Of a stretch of 64,000 nt of DNA, positions 10,724 through 22,579 are shown one piece after another. Below the pieces are notes generated by a model. It was not told where the DNA came from and did no database searches. It saw only the letters and a program-made list of their open reading frames with translations. A program made the translations under genes and the position numbers. Positions within the stretch are counted from its first letter, which is position 1, and the number at the start of each line of letters is the position of its first letter. Source of the DNA: Dactylorhiza incarnata (taxonomy: Eukaryota; Streptophyta; Magnoliopsida; Asparagales; Orchidaceae); NCBI GenBank assembly GCA_033032865.1, contig JAWHQI010000019.1, positions 15,542,001 through 15,606,000 of the forward strand. Reading direction: 5' to 3'.

Positions 10724-13700
10724 TGTAAGACCCCCCTTCCCACTTATTTGGAGGGCTACCCGGGCCCTATGCCCAGAACCACCGCCTTACGGATGACACC
10801 AACACTCAGGTTAGCCGCCACCGCAAAACGCCGATCCTACTGGCTTTTACGATCATTTAACCTTTTGGCCAATAGAGAATATACGTATATAAAAGAAATG
10901 AACAAGTCCACAATCACAAAATCTCATAAATGTATATAAGTAGTTCAATAATGATAACAAAAGAGAGTAAGGGCTTATGCCCGATACACAGCTAAATGAA
11001 AATAACAAAAGAGTCACTCTCTCTCAACATCTCTATGCAGAAGCTAAACACTCTCATCATCAATCACCTGACTCGTAGTAGAAGTAGTGCGCGGCATCTG
11101 CTCCTCAAGTCCTACCACCTCATCTAGCTGGTGCTCCATCTCCTCAGACTCCTACGGTCACAACTGACCGTTAGTCATAAGACTAAGCCAATTTTGTCCC
11201 CGTCCCCCCCAGCGACAACTAGGTACCGAGTGGGAGGAAGGAAGCGGAGGACAACAAATATAGTAATAACAATATGCAGGTGACAAGGGAATCTACGCTA
11301 GCAGGTATATACATAACCAGGTACTATTCTAGCAGTATAAGCAGGTAAGCAGTAATAAAAGAAGTAAAGTAAAGTAAAGCAGTGCGTCGCAGGTAAGTAA
11401 ACCAGCATATCTATTCTACCATCACATGAGTACCTTAACTTATATGAATGTCCATACAAACTTATAAGTTAAGGTTTTCAGAATAATAACTTATCATATA
11501 AAAGAGCCCATACTAATTTAAATGACAAGGATCTGGTAATTATGTTCTAAGGTTTATGTATGATATGATATGCATACTATGCTATGATTCATACAAGTGC
11601 AACTCACACACACACTCTGTGATCAAAAACATTTCATTACCAATTTGTTGAGCTAGCTTCACTCTCTGGTACCATTATTGTGGCTACGGCAGTAATGGAG
11701 TGGGTGCCTCCACTTCCTAGGCAGGTATACACACTACCAGGCCTAGACCCTTTGTACGCCTCTATACACATCCTCGGTGCACTCTAGAGTCTTGTGTACT
11801 CTTTGCTGGAATCCACCGGTCTTTAAGGTCGGGTGTACGTTTTCAAGGATTATCCTCCAGACAACAGCATAAACAACCCACTGGACCCTCAAACCTCACA
11901 CAAGGCTAAGTCAACGTATTGCCGTCGGTGTGACGACCGGTCTAGTACCGAAGATCCGCCACTAATTATGCACATGCATGTTATCACAACCCAAGCCTCT
12001 AGCTCGCAGGACCAACCCATCCTAATATATAACTTCATGAGGCTCCAGCTCGTAGGACTAACCCGTCTTGATGTACAACTTCCCATCCCTTAACTCAGGA
12101 TGAAGTTTACCATATCTCTTATTCATTTAGTTAGACTACTCTTGTCTAATTATTGTTATACTTAGAAGTTAGGGTGAATACTGGACTTCCCGAGGTCTAA
12201 CCGGTGAAGGGCTCACAGTGGTTCTAGGGAATACGATGGGCTAAAGCCCAAACCCCCCTTTCCAAGACAATTAATTTTATTGGTGGCTACCCATTTCCAA
12301 AGACCCACTCTCCTTATTACTCTTTATAACTTAAATACTTTAAGACTTATCCCTCACTCTATTCTTAAGCAAACGATCTCTTGAACGATGCTCAACACAT
12401 AAGCTCTCTCATCCTCTAAATCTAATACAAATGCTCTCCAAATATTCCACAACTCCTAGGGGCTAATATGAATGATATAACACTACTAAGATCGAAGTTT
12501 ATTGATTTTCTATATTATCTTGCCAATTAAATCTTCACATTTAGTTTTTACTATTCGCAGTCCAAAATGAGAATGAACTAAATTTGTGTCTTATAATGCA
12601 ATCTTAAACATATCATGTCCAATTGAGCTATAATTCATACTACATGTTCACATTGGATAATTTCAGAAGTGTCCAGATTTTTGACATATTTCAAATTAAT
12701 TTGACATCTATTTAAAATTTATTAATCATTTGACATGTTCCAAATTACAAATGAAGTACCATGTAAGTAATTTCAATCCTGCTAATAAAATTTCCAGAGG
12801 TGATAGGTGACAAAATAACATGATTTCCAAAGTTCCACAAATTTTTAGAGAATCAATAGTCAAAATTTACATATAAAATTAAAGGGGTGAAAATGTAACT
12901 TTACACGGCAAGTACTAATTTGTCTTCCAACAATTTTGAGAAAATTACTAGAGTACTGTAATGTCCCAAAAAGATCCTATCCAGAATTTCATAATTTTCC
13001 GGAGACATTTCACCATAGATTTTTCATAAATTATAAAGTGTGACAAATTGAATATTTGGAATTTTACCATGTGTAATACATCCAAAAATTCCAGAGGTTC
13101 ATATTTAGATTCCAAAAGATTTTCCAAAGTTTCAAAATTTTCCACAAGGTATTAGCCATAAACATTTCACTAATACAGAAATGTGACATATTACGAGTTT
13201 ATCAAATACATAGGATTTTTGGTACCAAAAATCCTAATATTTCCTGAGACAATGTATTATGTTATAAAGAGGGTGTGGCCAAATTCTCAGAGCAAACTCT
13301 AAGCCATTTATGCCAAATACACAAAATATCCTTTTTGACTATAAGCACACCATATCACATAATAGGCAAGACATGCCAAGTGGAATTACCCCACATGTAG
13401 TGGTCCAATTGCTTCCAAATTTTAACCAGAGTTTAATAATGTCCTATAAAGCATGACACCCAAATTTGGGGTCATTTGGAGTCATACGACTCCATAAATT
13501 TCATTTATTTGATTAATTGAATAGTGAACAAAACTAAAGGGAAATATCCTCCAAAAATTCCCAATTTTTGGCAGGGGTACTTCAGGGCATGACTCATGTG
13601 TGCCCAAAATTGCAAGTCATTTAGAGTTATATTTCTCTCTAAATTAATTTTTAAATGTCTAGGGCTCCCTATGTACATGTCTCGCAAGAATAGGTGCCGA

Positions 13701-15061
13701 GGGAGCTACAAGGCTCCAAATTGAGTGATTCAAATTTCTAAATATAGTTGATCCTCAGATCTACAAAAGTTGTTTCTGGCCACTTTTCATGAAATGGCAT
13801 TTAAGGGCCTCAAAATAATTAATCTATGTGCTGAAATAATATGACAGATTATTACACATGAAATTAATGTAATGATTTGATCTGCACATATCTTAAAGCA
13901 GAATCAGACGATTCCTGCTCAACTTCTTCCTCCAGCCAGTGGTGGAGATATTTGGTTAAGAACAATATAAATCCAAAATGGTAAACCAACATTTCTGCTT
14001 CGGTTTGAAAATGGAATAAGGGGAATGCTAGCATGAGGGGAGGGGAGGAGAAATCAGACCTGAATGGCGGCTTGGGATCGCGTTATCCGTTGGGGGTGCC
14101 TATCTCTATCACGAGTTTGCTGGAGCTTCTTAGGATGTGAGGAAGAGGAGGAAGAAAATATGATAAGTCTTCGGATGAGGGAAAGAAATTTCAAGGAAAA
14201 GAGAGGAGAGAGAAAAAATGGCTAAGATGATTTGGATTAATGGGAAATTAATGGCAAAGACTTTTTTTTTTGCTTGGATTGGACAAGACATCCATGTGTT
14301 ATTTTCTAATTGGCCAAATCCACCTACCAGCCTTGAAATAAAAAAAGATATAATATTTAAATTTAATGCCTCAGGAAGCGTCTTTTCCCATCTGCTGCCA
14401 CGACGGGATGGTCCCGTCGATTGACGGGATAGCCCGTCGATTTGACATAACACCATAAAGAAGTAGTTTACATAGATGCTGCCGACGATTGACGGGACCA
14501 AGGATGGTCGTGTCGATCGAGGGGATCGACGGAATAGTCTCGTCGATTTTAACTTAAAGATATAAAGAAGCAGCTTATTAGCTGCTGCCGACAATCGACG
14601 GGATTTACGGGATGGTCCCGTCGATTTTGACTTAAGGTATAAAGAAGCAGAAAATTAGTTGCTGCTGACAATCGACGGGATGGTCCCGTCGATCGACAGG
14701 ATGGTCCCGTCGATCGACAGGATGGTCCCGTCGATCGACAGGATGGTCCCGTCGATTTTGACTTAAGATAAAAAGGAATATATCTTTCCCAGCTGATGCC
14801 GCTGATCGATAGCATGGTCCCATCGATCAACGGGATGGTCTGTCGATCAACGGGATGGTCCATCAATTTTGACATGGCACACCAAATTTCCTCTTTTAAG
14901 CCTAAAATTTACCATGGTTGACTTGCCCCTCTAGTGGACCACATGTGAGTTCACTCAACTCAATGTGACCTAAGGTCAATACATAGATCAAACCCACCTC
15001 ACACCCCACATGTCCTATCCTAATTGAAGTCAAGTGGTCTAGTAGGAAATGGGATGTTACA
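10724..15061 (-). repeat. 3' LTR of the Tekay element (4338 bp)
   Basis: In element direction it starts TGTAACATCCC at 15061 and ends GGGGGGTCTTACA at 10724, flanked by the TSD on the left. Length over 4 kb fits Tekay/Del. The part 13270-15061 aligns with the partner LTR at 20818-22574. The part 10724-12250 aligns in reverse with the end of the LTR at 47780-52157. U3 contains a GACGGGATGGTCCCGTC array (14390-14880). Small frames inside have no domains. Confidence 0.88.
14390..14880 (-). repeat. Palindromic GACGGGATGGTCCCGTC array with 21-bp tandem
   Basis: The word GACGGGATGGTCCCGTC and its variants recur through the U3. From about 14669 to 14757 it becomes a head-to-tail tandem with a 21-bp period, four copies. 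Blocks of array alternate with a spacer rich in GAAGCAG. The partner LTR carries the array at 21940-22380 but lacks the four-copy tandem. Confidence 0.88.
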
Positions 15062-15194
15062 AATCCCAATAAACAAAAAAATAATTTCGTCCCCGAAATT
15101 TAAGTTCGGGTCAACGGGGTTCATTACACAACATAAATAAGTAAATCATGAGCGGGTTTAGGTTGTACCTGAAGTGAAGAGTCTCGGGTACCAA

Positions 15195-15241
15195 CTCCTT
15201 CATCTTGGAGTAGATCAAAATATAGTCAATGAATACCATGA
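15195..15241 (-). repeat. 47-bp duplicate of the RT catalytic segment
   Basis: It matches 17508-17554 with two mismatches. In RT that segment encodes [14 protein letters not shown], including the catalytic aspartates. Here, beyond the integrase C-terminus, it reads with one Asp changed to Tyr. It is not part of any normal Tekay gene order. Confidence 0.85.
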
Positions 15242-15244
15242 GAT

Positions 15245-18015
15245 CCATAGGCTCCCATGTGTGCTCCTCTCATCCATGATTGGACCACAACACCTTGACT
15301 AATGGAAACATTCTTCTTCCACAGGAATCAGACTGTTGTATCGTCAATACGGATTGGCTCTAGATGGACTGATCTATTGAACTCTACCTGTCCCGATGGG
15401 GAAGTGATGTGGTGGTCTGGCTTAAGTAGATCTCTCCATAGTGAAGAGACATGAAAGACGTCGTGCAAATTTGCCAACCAAAATGGTTGCTCCAGCCTAT
15501 AAGCCAAGGGACAGATCCTCTCTAATATCCTGTAAGGTCCCATTAATCGAGTGCTGAGCTTCTTCTGTCCTCGCACCCGTGAGATACCATGCACCAGACG
15601 TATCTTCAAATAGACTTTGTCTCCCACTTGGAACTCCACCTTCCGATGCCTCACATCGTAATACTTGGCCTGCCTACTCTGAGCCTCTAACATCGTGTCC
15701 CTGATCATCCGAACTGTAGCATCTGTGTCCTCAACAAACTCTGATCCGAGTGCCTTATCGTCCTCATCCTGGACCCAAGAAAGTGGTGTTCGACACTTCC
15801 TACCGTTTAATGCCTCATACGGTGTCATCTTAATGCTTTACTAGTGGCTGTTGTTGTATGAAAACTCAATCATGGGCAACAACCTCTCCCAGGGCTTTCC
15901 CATATCCAAAATGCACAAGCGTAGCAGGTCCTCCATAGTCCGGTTGGTCCGCTCTATCTGCCAGTCGGTCTGTGGATGGAAAGTGGTGCTGAATGTAAGC
16001 TGAGGCCCCAAGTATGCCTATACCGCTCTCCATTCCCTAGAGGTGAACCACTGTCACGATCTGAGACAATCGTCCTGGGTATGCCGTGGTACCTGATGAA
16101 CTGTTCCACAAATAACCTTACCAGAACCGCAACTGAATCATCCTTCCTGACCGGTATGAACTATGCTACCTTGGTCAGTCTGTCTACTATTACCCAAATA
16201 GAATCTTGCCCGGAGAGGGAGCGAGGCAATCCATGTACGAAGTCCATGACTATGTCCACGAACTTCCACTCCGGCACTAGTAGTGGCTGTAGAAGTCCTG
16301 CTGGACTCTTGCATTCTGCCTTCACTAGCTGACAAGTATCGCAGAACGAGACAAAAGATATGATATCTTTCTTCATTCTGGGCCAATATTAGTCCCTCTG
16401 CAGGTCCGCCGTCATCTTGGAGATCCTGGGGTGTACTGAGTAACGTGTGCAGTGTGCCTCCCTGAGTATCTCTTCCCGGATCCTACCTCCTGCGGGTATG
16501 TAGACACGACCCCGAAAATGAATGACGTCATCACACAATGAATAATCCCCTAACTTGTACTCTTCTAAGGCTCTGAATACAGGCTCCAAAGCTGAATCCT
16601 GCCTCTGATGTGCCCTTATGCGGCCTCTTATGTCACAGGTGATGCTCAGGGATGCTAGGTACTCTTTGTGGACTTCAGGATCTACCTTAGAAACCAAGGT
16701 AATGTGCATATCCTCTAACATCCTCACTAGCTTTATGGCCATCATTTGGGGGTTCGGTCCAGAAGTGCCTACCCTCTTGATCAAGGCATCTGCAACAGTG
16801 TTCACCTTCCTCGATGTTTAGTGCATGGTATAGTCATAGTCGCACAAGAACTCTAGCCACCTCCGCTGGCATGAGTTCAAATCCTTCTTGGTGTACTTGA
16901 GATTCTTGTGGTCAGAGAAGATCTCACAATGAATCCCATACAGGTAATGCCTCCAAATTTTCAAGGCGAAGACTACCACTCCAAGCTCTAGGTCATGTAC
17001 CAAATAATTTTGTTCATGCTTCTTCAGCTGCCTTGAAGCATATGCTATCACATGACCATGCTGCATGAAAACTGCACCCATCCCCTGATAAGATGCATCA
17101 GTATAGATCTGGAAACCATCCTTCCCAGATGGGAGGGCAATGATGGGGGATGAGGTGAGTCGGTCCTTCAACTCCTGGAAGGCTGTCTCGCACTTTTTCG
17201 TCCACATGAAAGTAGCATCCTTCTTCGTCAAGGACATGAGTGGAAGTGCAATCCTTGAGAACACCTACACGAACTTACGATAATATCCTTCTAATCCCAG
17301 GAATTTGTGGACATCTGAGGCTGATTTCAACTATGGCCAATCTCTCACTGCTTCTACCTTGGCCGGGTCCACTGCCAACCCGGCTCCGCTGATGACGTGT
17401 CCTAGGAATGCCCCCTCCTGTAGCTAGAATTGACATTTCGAGAACTTTGCGTACATTTGGTGTTGTCGCAGCTTGCCCAAGACTTGAGCCAAGTGATGGG
17501 TGTGCTCCTCCTTCATCTTGGAGTAGATCAAAATATCGTCAATGAATACTATGATGAATCTATCTAGGTTGGGCACGAATACACTGTTCATCAAGCTCTG
17601 GAATGCAGAGGGAGCATTCGTGAGCCCGAAGGGCATCACTGTGAACTCATATAACCCATAGCGGGAACTGAAGGCCGTCTTTGGGATATCCTCCTCCCAA
17701 AGCCGCAACTGGTAATATCCGGATCTCAAATTGAGCTTGGAGAACTAGAAGGCTCCCTGCAACTGGTCAAATAAATCTTCGATCCTAGGTAACGGGTATG
17801 TGTTCCATGCCGTCAGCATGTTAAACTCCTGGTAATCAATGCAGAGTCACAGCGACTCATCCTTCTTCTTCACGAATAATTTTTGTGCTCCCCATGGCGA
17901 TTAACTCGGCCTGACAAATCCTGAGTCCACCAACTCCTGAAGCTGGGTCCTGAAATCTTCTATATCCTTTGGTTCCATCCGATATAGTGCTCGAGATATC
18001 GGCCTTGCTGTGATG
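15245..18015 (-). pseudogene. pol: Tekay pol: RT, RNase H and integrase, no protease
   Basis: Minus strand order: RT start block ISRALYRMEPKDIEDF (about 18005), catalytic [10 protein letters not shown] (about 17540), RNase H with [12 protein letters not shown] (about 17090), integrase zinc finger H...H then CDTCQ (about 16340-16450), catalytic-core start VDIVMDFVHGLPR (about 16250), and the C-terminal block GPYRILERI...FHVSSL (about 15450-15560). Stops or frameshifts occur near 17725, 17425, 17270, 16820, 16390, 16160-15830 and 15325. No complete chromodomain is seen after integrase. The gag zinc knuckle (about 18070) is followed almost at once by RT, so protease has been deleted. Confidence 0.88.
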
Positions 18016-18418
18016 GAGGGGCTGCTAGAGAAGGAGGAGGAGGAGGAAGAAACTACTGAGGGCAGTTAGCTCTGATGTGCCCCGACTGATGGCACCCAAA
18101 GCATATCACTGGCTGGTGGCCCCGATCATCCTAGCTCCCCAGCTCCTGGATTTGGAGCGGCAGAGGAGCCATCACTGCAGGAGCCTGATGATCTGGTCTG
18201 CAGTTGGGACGAGGACGTCCCCCACCTCCTCTATGACTCATCACTCTGCCCTGCTGCGGCCCCCTGCTGCTCTCTCCAAAGTATGATCAATCGGCCGGTA
18301 TCATTCCCCTGCTCCGAACCATCAAATGGTCTGCCTCCAGCTTTTTGGCCATCTCCATAATCTGGGTAGACTTGCCATGCGATATGAAAAGTAGAGCATT
18401 CCTCAATGCATCCCTGAG

Positions 18419-20090
18419 TGTTAGTAATGAAACGTTCACCTAGAGGGGGGGGGGGGGGGTGTTAAGTTATTTGGGTTCTTTTCAACTATTTGCGCGTGAT
18501 TCGAATATTCAAGCAAAGCACAGAAATATCTCACAGATAAGCAAAGATAAAACACACTAGATGACATAATAATCTATAGAGGTTCCTCAAGACAGGGTGT
18601 CTTAAGTAGTCCTCTGTCCCTTTGTGCCTACCCAGCAGTGTGCTAGGATCGGCAAACGCCACAAAAACTTCAGGCCCCCAAGACTTACAACATAGACCTG
18701 CAAGCCATACAGCCTAGGCCCGCAAGCCCCTACTGCACCCGAGCCTGCAAGCTCGACACTCAGGCCCTCAAGCCCTACCTAGCCAGACCCTCAAGTCTAT
18801 CCTCTGCCCTGGCCCTCAAGCCTCACAGGTCTCAAGCCCTCAAGCTTGACATTCAGGCCCGCAAGCCCTACACAGCTGACTTGCAAGTCTAGCCTCTGCC
18901 CTGGCCCTCAAGCCTCACAGGTCTCCATCCCTCAAGCTAGACAAATAGCCCCGCAAGCCTTACAAGAGTTTACAGTAGAAAAACAACTGTTACTTCTGCC
19001 GGATGAAGATCGACAACTTTAGCCTGTTGAAGATCGGCTTCTTAAGGTTGAAGAAGATGCTTTTGAATCAGATCTTGAGTGCACAGTTCTTCTTCAATCT
19101 TTTCTTATCCTGATGAGGATTGGCTTCTTATCAGTCGGTGGAGATGACTGCTTCTTCTATTTCGCTTTCTTTCTTGCGCCATTTTTTTTGTTCTCTTTTC
19201 TGTATGCGCAAGTTCTTTCTTATTGATCGATTAATACCACATTAGGGCAACCTCTTATCTCTTTTATAAGACTGTGAGGTCCCCAACGGTCTTCTGAAAA
19301 AGTTCCTTAAGTGTCAGACTCTCCTTTACTTAAGAGCGCGCGCTGATTAGAAAATCAGGCAGCGACATTAAATGCTGACAGCACGTCCGCACCATTTGAA
19401 TTTGTCTCGATGATATTTCCATAGTTACGACGACATGGGCAATATCTCAATGACAGGACTTTGTCGATGCCTTGAACTTAGGTAGAATTTCATTCCTTCT
19501 AGCTTCTGCCTCTGATGCTGGTATCTCGACAATACGAGGCATTCTAGTGCTCTTGCATATAGGACGATATGATGTCTCTTACTGTGTCGTCGTAATCACC
19601 TTGTTCTCTCGACGACATGCCTTATTTACGACGATGTTCAACGCCATCAGTCATACTTAGCCTTTTCAGCGACAAGGCTTCTTCACGACGATTTCTGTTC
19701 TTCTCGACGACAAGGCCACTTTGGTGAAGTCGACGATACTGCGTCTTCTCTGCGTTCGTCGATCTTTCATTCTTCGTAGTTTGATGATCTTCCTTCTGCG
19801 TTCGACGAACATGCCAAGTCTCAGCGGTCGTCGATCTTCCTTCTGAGTTCGACGAACTCCATTCTTCGTTCGACGAGCTTCCTTCTGCGTTAGACGAATA
19901 CGCCATGTCTCAGCGGTCAACGAACTCACCAATTCTCAGCATTCGACGAACTTCCTTCTGCGTTCGACGAATCTTGTTCTACTAACTTCCTGAGATTTAT
20001 AAGCTAGAGAAGCCATCAAATACAAAGTGAAGTTTTTCTTTACTTGGTTACTTCTTCAAATCATGAATCATGTGGGCAAGATTCCCAACA
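18419..20090 (-). repeat. Solo LTR of a Sirevirus-like element (1672 bp), TSD CTGAG
   Basis: In element direction it runs from TGTTGGGAATCTTGCC at 20090 to TTACTAACA at 18419. CTGAG flanks it at 18414-18418 and 20091-20095. The G-run plus CTAGG at 18440-18461 is the Sirevirus CACCCCCC box. There is no internal region, so recombination between two LTRs left one. U3 (19400-19980) has TTCGTCGAA words alternating with a CTCAGCGGTC phrase, the same two phrases as in D. A TATA box is at 19261-19270 (minus, CTTATAAAAG). Confidence 0.88.
18680..18970 (-). repeat. Minisatellite inside the solo LTR
   Basis: Short units of the type GGCCC(G/T)CAAGCCCTAC repeat many times, and a larger unit of about 92 bp is duplicated (compare 18801 with 18893). 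It lies downstream of the TATA box in element direction, so it would be in the transcribed R/U5 part. Confidence 0.75.
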
Positions 20091-20817
20091 CTGAGACCTC
20101 GATAGAACCTCTTAGCGTACTTCATATAATCCAAGTCATGTATCCCCGCAAATCTGGCCAGGTGGGAGAACTCCCTCTGGTATTCAATTACTTACCGAGT
20201 CCCTTGAAGAAGGTTCAAGAACCTCTCTTCTAGCTCGTCCCTATCCGTGGCAGATAAAAAGTTCTCTAAGAAGACATCACTGAACTCGTCCCATGAGATG
20301 TCTGACATCTCCCGATCTGCAAAAGTGGAGTCCAACACTGACTTCTACCATCTTTTGACATGTGCATCCAAAGCAGACGCTGCCAAAGGGGACAACTTTG
20401 TTAACTGGGCAACTGATGCCTGCTAGCATCTCCTGAATAGAATCATGCCACTCCTCCATCTTCACTGCATTTTCTAATCCATGGTATATTAGGGGAGCCA
20501 AACTCTTGAAGGTATTTAGCCAATTTGATCCAGGGTTCGGCTGTGCGACCAGAGCCTATTGAGCTCTGAAGGCATCCAGAATAGCCATCAGAGTTTGCCC
20601 CAACTCCGTTTGCTGAAAAGTGGTGGCAGTCGGAGGAGGAGGGACAACTTGTCGTGGATCAGTGAACTGCGGGGACTACACAAATGTAAGGTTGTATTAG
20701 AATTGGCCTAACTCAAAGCTTAAATGTACTATTTTCTATGATTTTTACACATGGGCACACCATAGATTTCGCTGCATAGTTTGTCCTCAAACTAAAGCTC
20801 GAGCGGGGTGGCTTAGT

Positions 20818-22574
20818 GGTATGGCCAAAATCATAGAGATAACTCTATGCCATTTATGCCAAATACACAAAATATCACATTTGGCTATAAGCACACCATA
20901 TCACATAATAAGCAAGAAGTGCAAGTGGAATTACACCACATGAAGTGATCCAATTGCTTCCAAATTTCAACCAAAGTTTAAGAACGTCCTATCAAGCAAG
21001 ACACCCAAATTTGGGGTCATTTGGAGTCACAAAACTCCATAAATTTGATTTATTTGATTAATTGAATAATGAACAAAACTATAGGGAAATATCCTCAAAA
21101 AATTCCCAATATTTGGCAGGGGGTACTTCAGGGCATGACTCATGTATGCCCAAAATTTCAAGTCATTTAGAGTTATATTTCTCTCAAAATTAATTTTTAA
21201 ATGTTTAGGGCTCCCTATGTACATGTCTCACAAGAATGCATACCAGGGAGCTATAGGGCTCAAAATTGAGTGATTCAAATTTCTCAATAAAGTAGACCCT
21301 CAGATCTACAAAAGTTTTCTTTGGACACTTTTCATAAAATGGCCTTTAAGGGCCTCAAAATAATTAATCTATGTGCTGAAATATTATGACAGATTATTAC
21401 ACATGAATTAATATATTGTTTTGATCTACAAAAATCTTAAAGCAGAATCAGACGATTCTTGCACATCTTCTTCCTCCAGCCAGCGGTGGAGTTCGGTTAA
21501 GAACAATAGAAATCCGAAATGGTAAACCACCATTTCTGCTTCGGTTTGAAAATGGAAGAAGGGGGATGCTAGCACGAGGGGAGGGGAGGAGAAATCAGAC
21601 CTGAATGGGGGGTTTGAGATCGCGTGATCCATCGGTGCGGCATGTCTCTCCGGCGAGTTTGCTGGAGCTTCTTAGGATTTGAGGAAGAGGAGGAAGAAAA
21701 GATGATAAGTCTTCGGATGATGGAAAGAAATTTCAAGGAAAAGAGAGGAGAGAGAAAAAATTGGCTGTGATGATTTGGATTAATGGGAAATTAATGGCAA
21801 AGACTTTTTTTTGCTTGGATTGGACAAGACATCCATGTGTCATTTTCTAATTGGCCAAAGCCAACTACCAGCCTTGAAATAAATAAAGATATTATATTTA
21901 AAATTATTGCCTCGGGAAGCAGCTTTTCCCATCTGCTGCCAGCAATCGACGGGATGGTCCCGTCGATTTGACTTAACGCCATAAAGAAGCAGCTTACATA
22001 GTTACTGCCGACGATCGACGGACCAAGGATGGTCCCGTCGATTTTGACTTAAAGATATAATGAAGCAGCTTATTAGCTGCAGCCGACAATCGACGGGATG
22101 GTCTCGTCGATCGATGAGATCAATGGGATGGTCCCATTGATTGACGGGATCGACGGTATGGTCCCGTCGATTTTCACTTAAGGTAGAAGGAAGCAGCAAA
22201 TTAGCTGCTGCCGACAATCGACGGGATGGTCCTGTCGATCGATGGGATGGACGGGATGGTCCCATCAATTTTGACTTAAGATAAAAAGAAATATATCTTT
22301 CCTAGCTGATGCCGCCGATCGACGACATGGTCCCGCCAATCGATGTGATGGTTTGTCGATCGACGGTATGGTCCATCGAGTTTTACTTGGCACACCAAAT
22401 TTCCTCTTTTTAGCCTAAAATTGACCATGGTTGACTTGCCCCTCTAGTGGACCACATGTGAGTTCTCTCAACTCAATGTGACCTAAGGTCAATACTTAGC
22501 TCAAACCCACCTCACTTACCACATGTCCTACCCTAATTGAATTCAAGGGGTCTAGTAGCAAATGGGATGTTACA
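20818..22574 (-). repeat. 5' LTR of the Tekay element, shortened
   Basis: It aligns with 13270-15061 of the partner LTR: same start, same palindrome array (21940-22380), same downstream AT-rich part. Homology stops at about 20818. The remaining 2.5 kb of LTR, the primer site and any leader are missing; 20691-20817 is unrecognised sequence leading into gag. Confidence 0.85.
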
Positions 22575-22579
22575 TGCTC

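Larger units (their letters stand above)
18016..20690 (-). pseudogene. gag: Tekay gag, interrupted by a solo LTR
   Basis: Gag builds the particle. Upstream half (20690-20096, minus): APLIYHGLENAVKMEEW (about 20480) and ISWDEFSDVF-type block (about 20280), with frameshifts near 20400 and a stop near 20190. Downstream half (18413-18016): a helical block with MEMAKKLEADHLMV, then zinc knuckle CFGCHQSGHIRANC (CX2CX4HX4C, about 18060-18100). The solo LTR 18419-20090 and its CTGAG duplication split the gene; the two halves are in the same frame across the site. The start codon was not fixed. Confidence 0.82.
10724..22574 (-). mobile_element. Tekay/Del-type Ty3/gypsy element, minus strand, TSD TGCTC
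   Basis: Both outer edges are intact: TGCTC precedes it (10719-10723) and follows it (22575-22579). Order on the minus strand: 5' LTR (22574-20818, shortened), gag (from about 20690), pol, then the conserved post-pol signal containing TTTCGGGGACGAAATT (about 15085-15105), then the 3' LTR (15061-10724). It interrupts the ORF of element C. A solo LTR (18419-20090) has in turn inserted into its gag. The 5' LTR and leader have lost about 2.5 kb, including the primer site. Confidence 0.9.

Noticed and set aside
14549..14875. Frames with repeated GPS(C/R)RST peptides
   Set aside because: They are translations of the 21-bp tandem and change frame freely between the two LTRs.
18447..18461. Long G run treated as an assembly error
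   Set aside because: Position matches the conserved C-run of Sirevirus LTR ends, so it is probably real, though its exact length is uncertain.
22537..22579. Start codon for the proline-rich ORF at 22537
   Set aside because: These bases belong to the Tekay LTR and target duplication; the ORF continues from upstream in element C.
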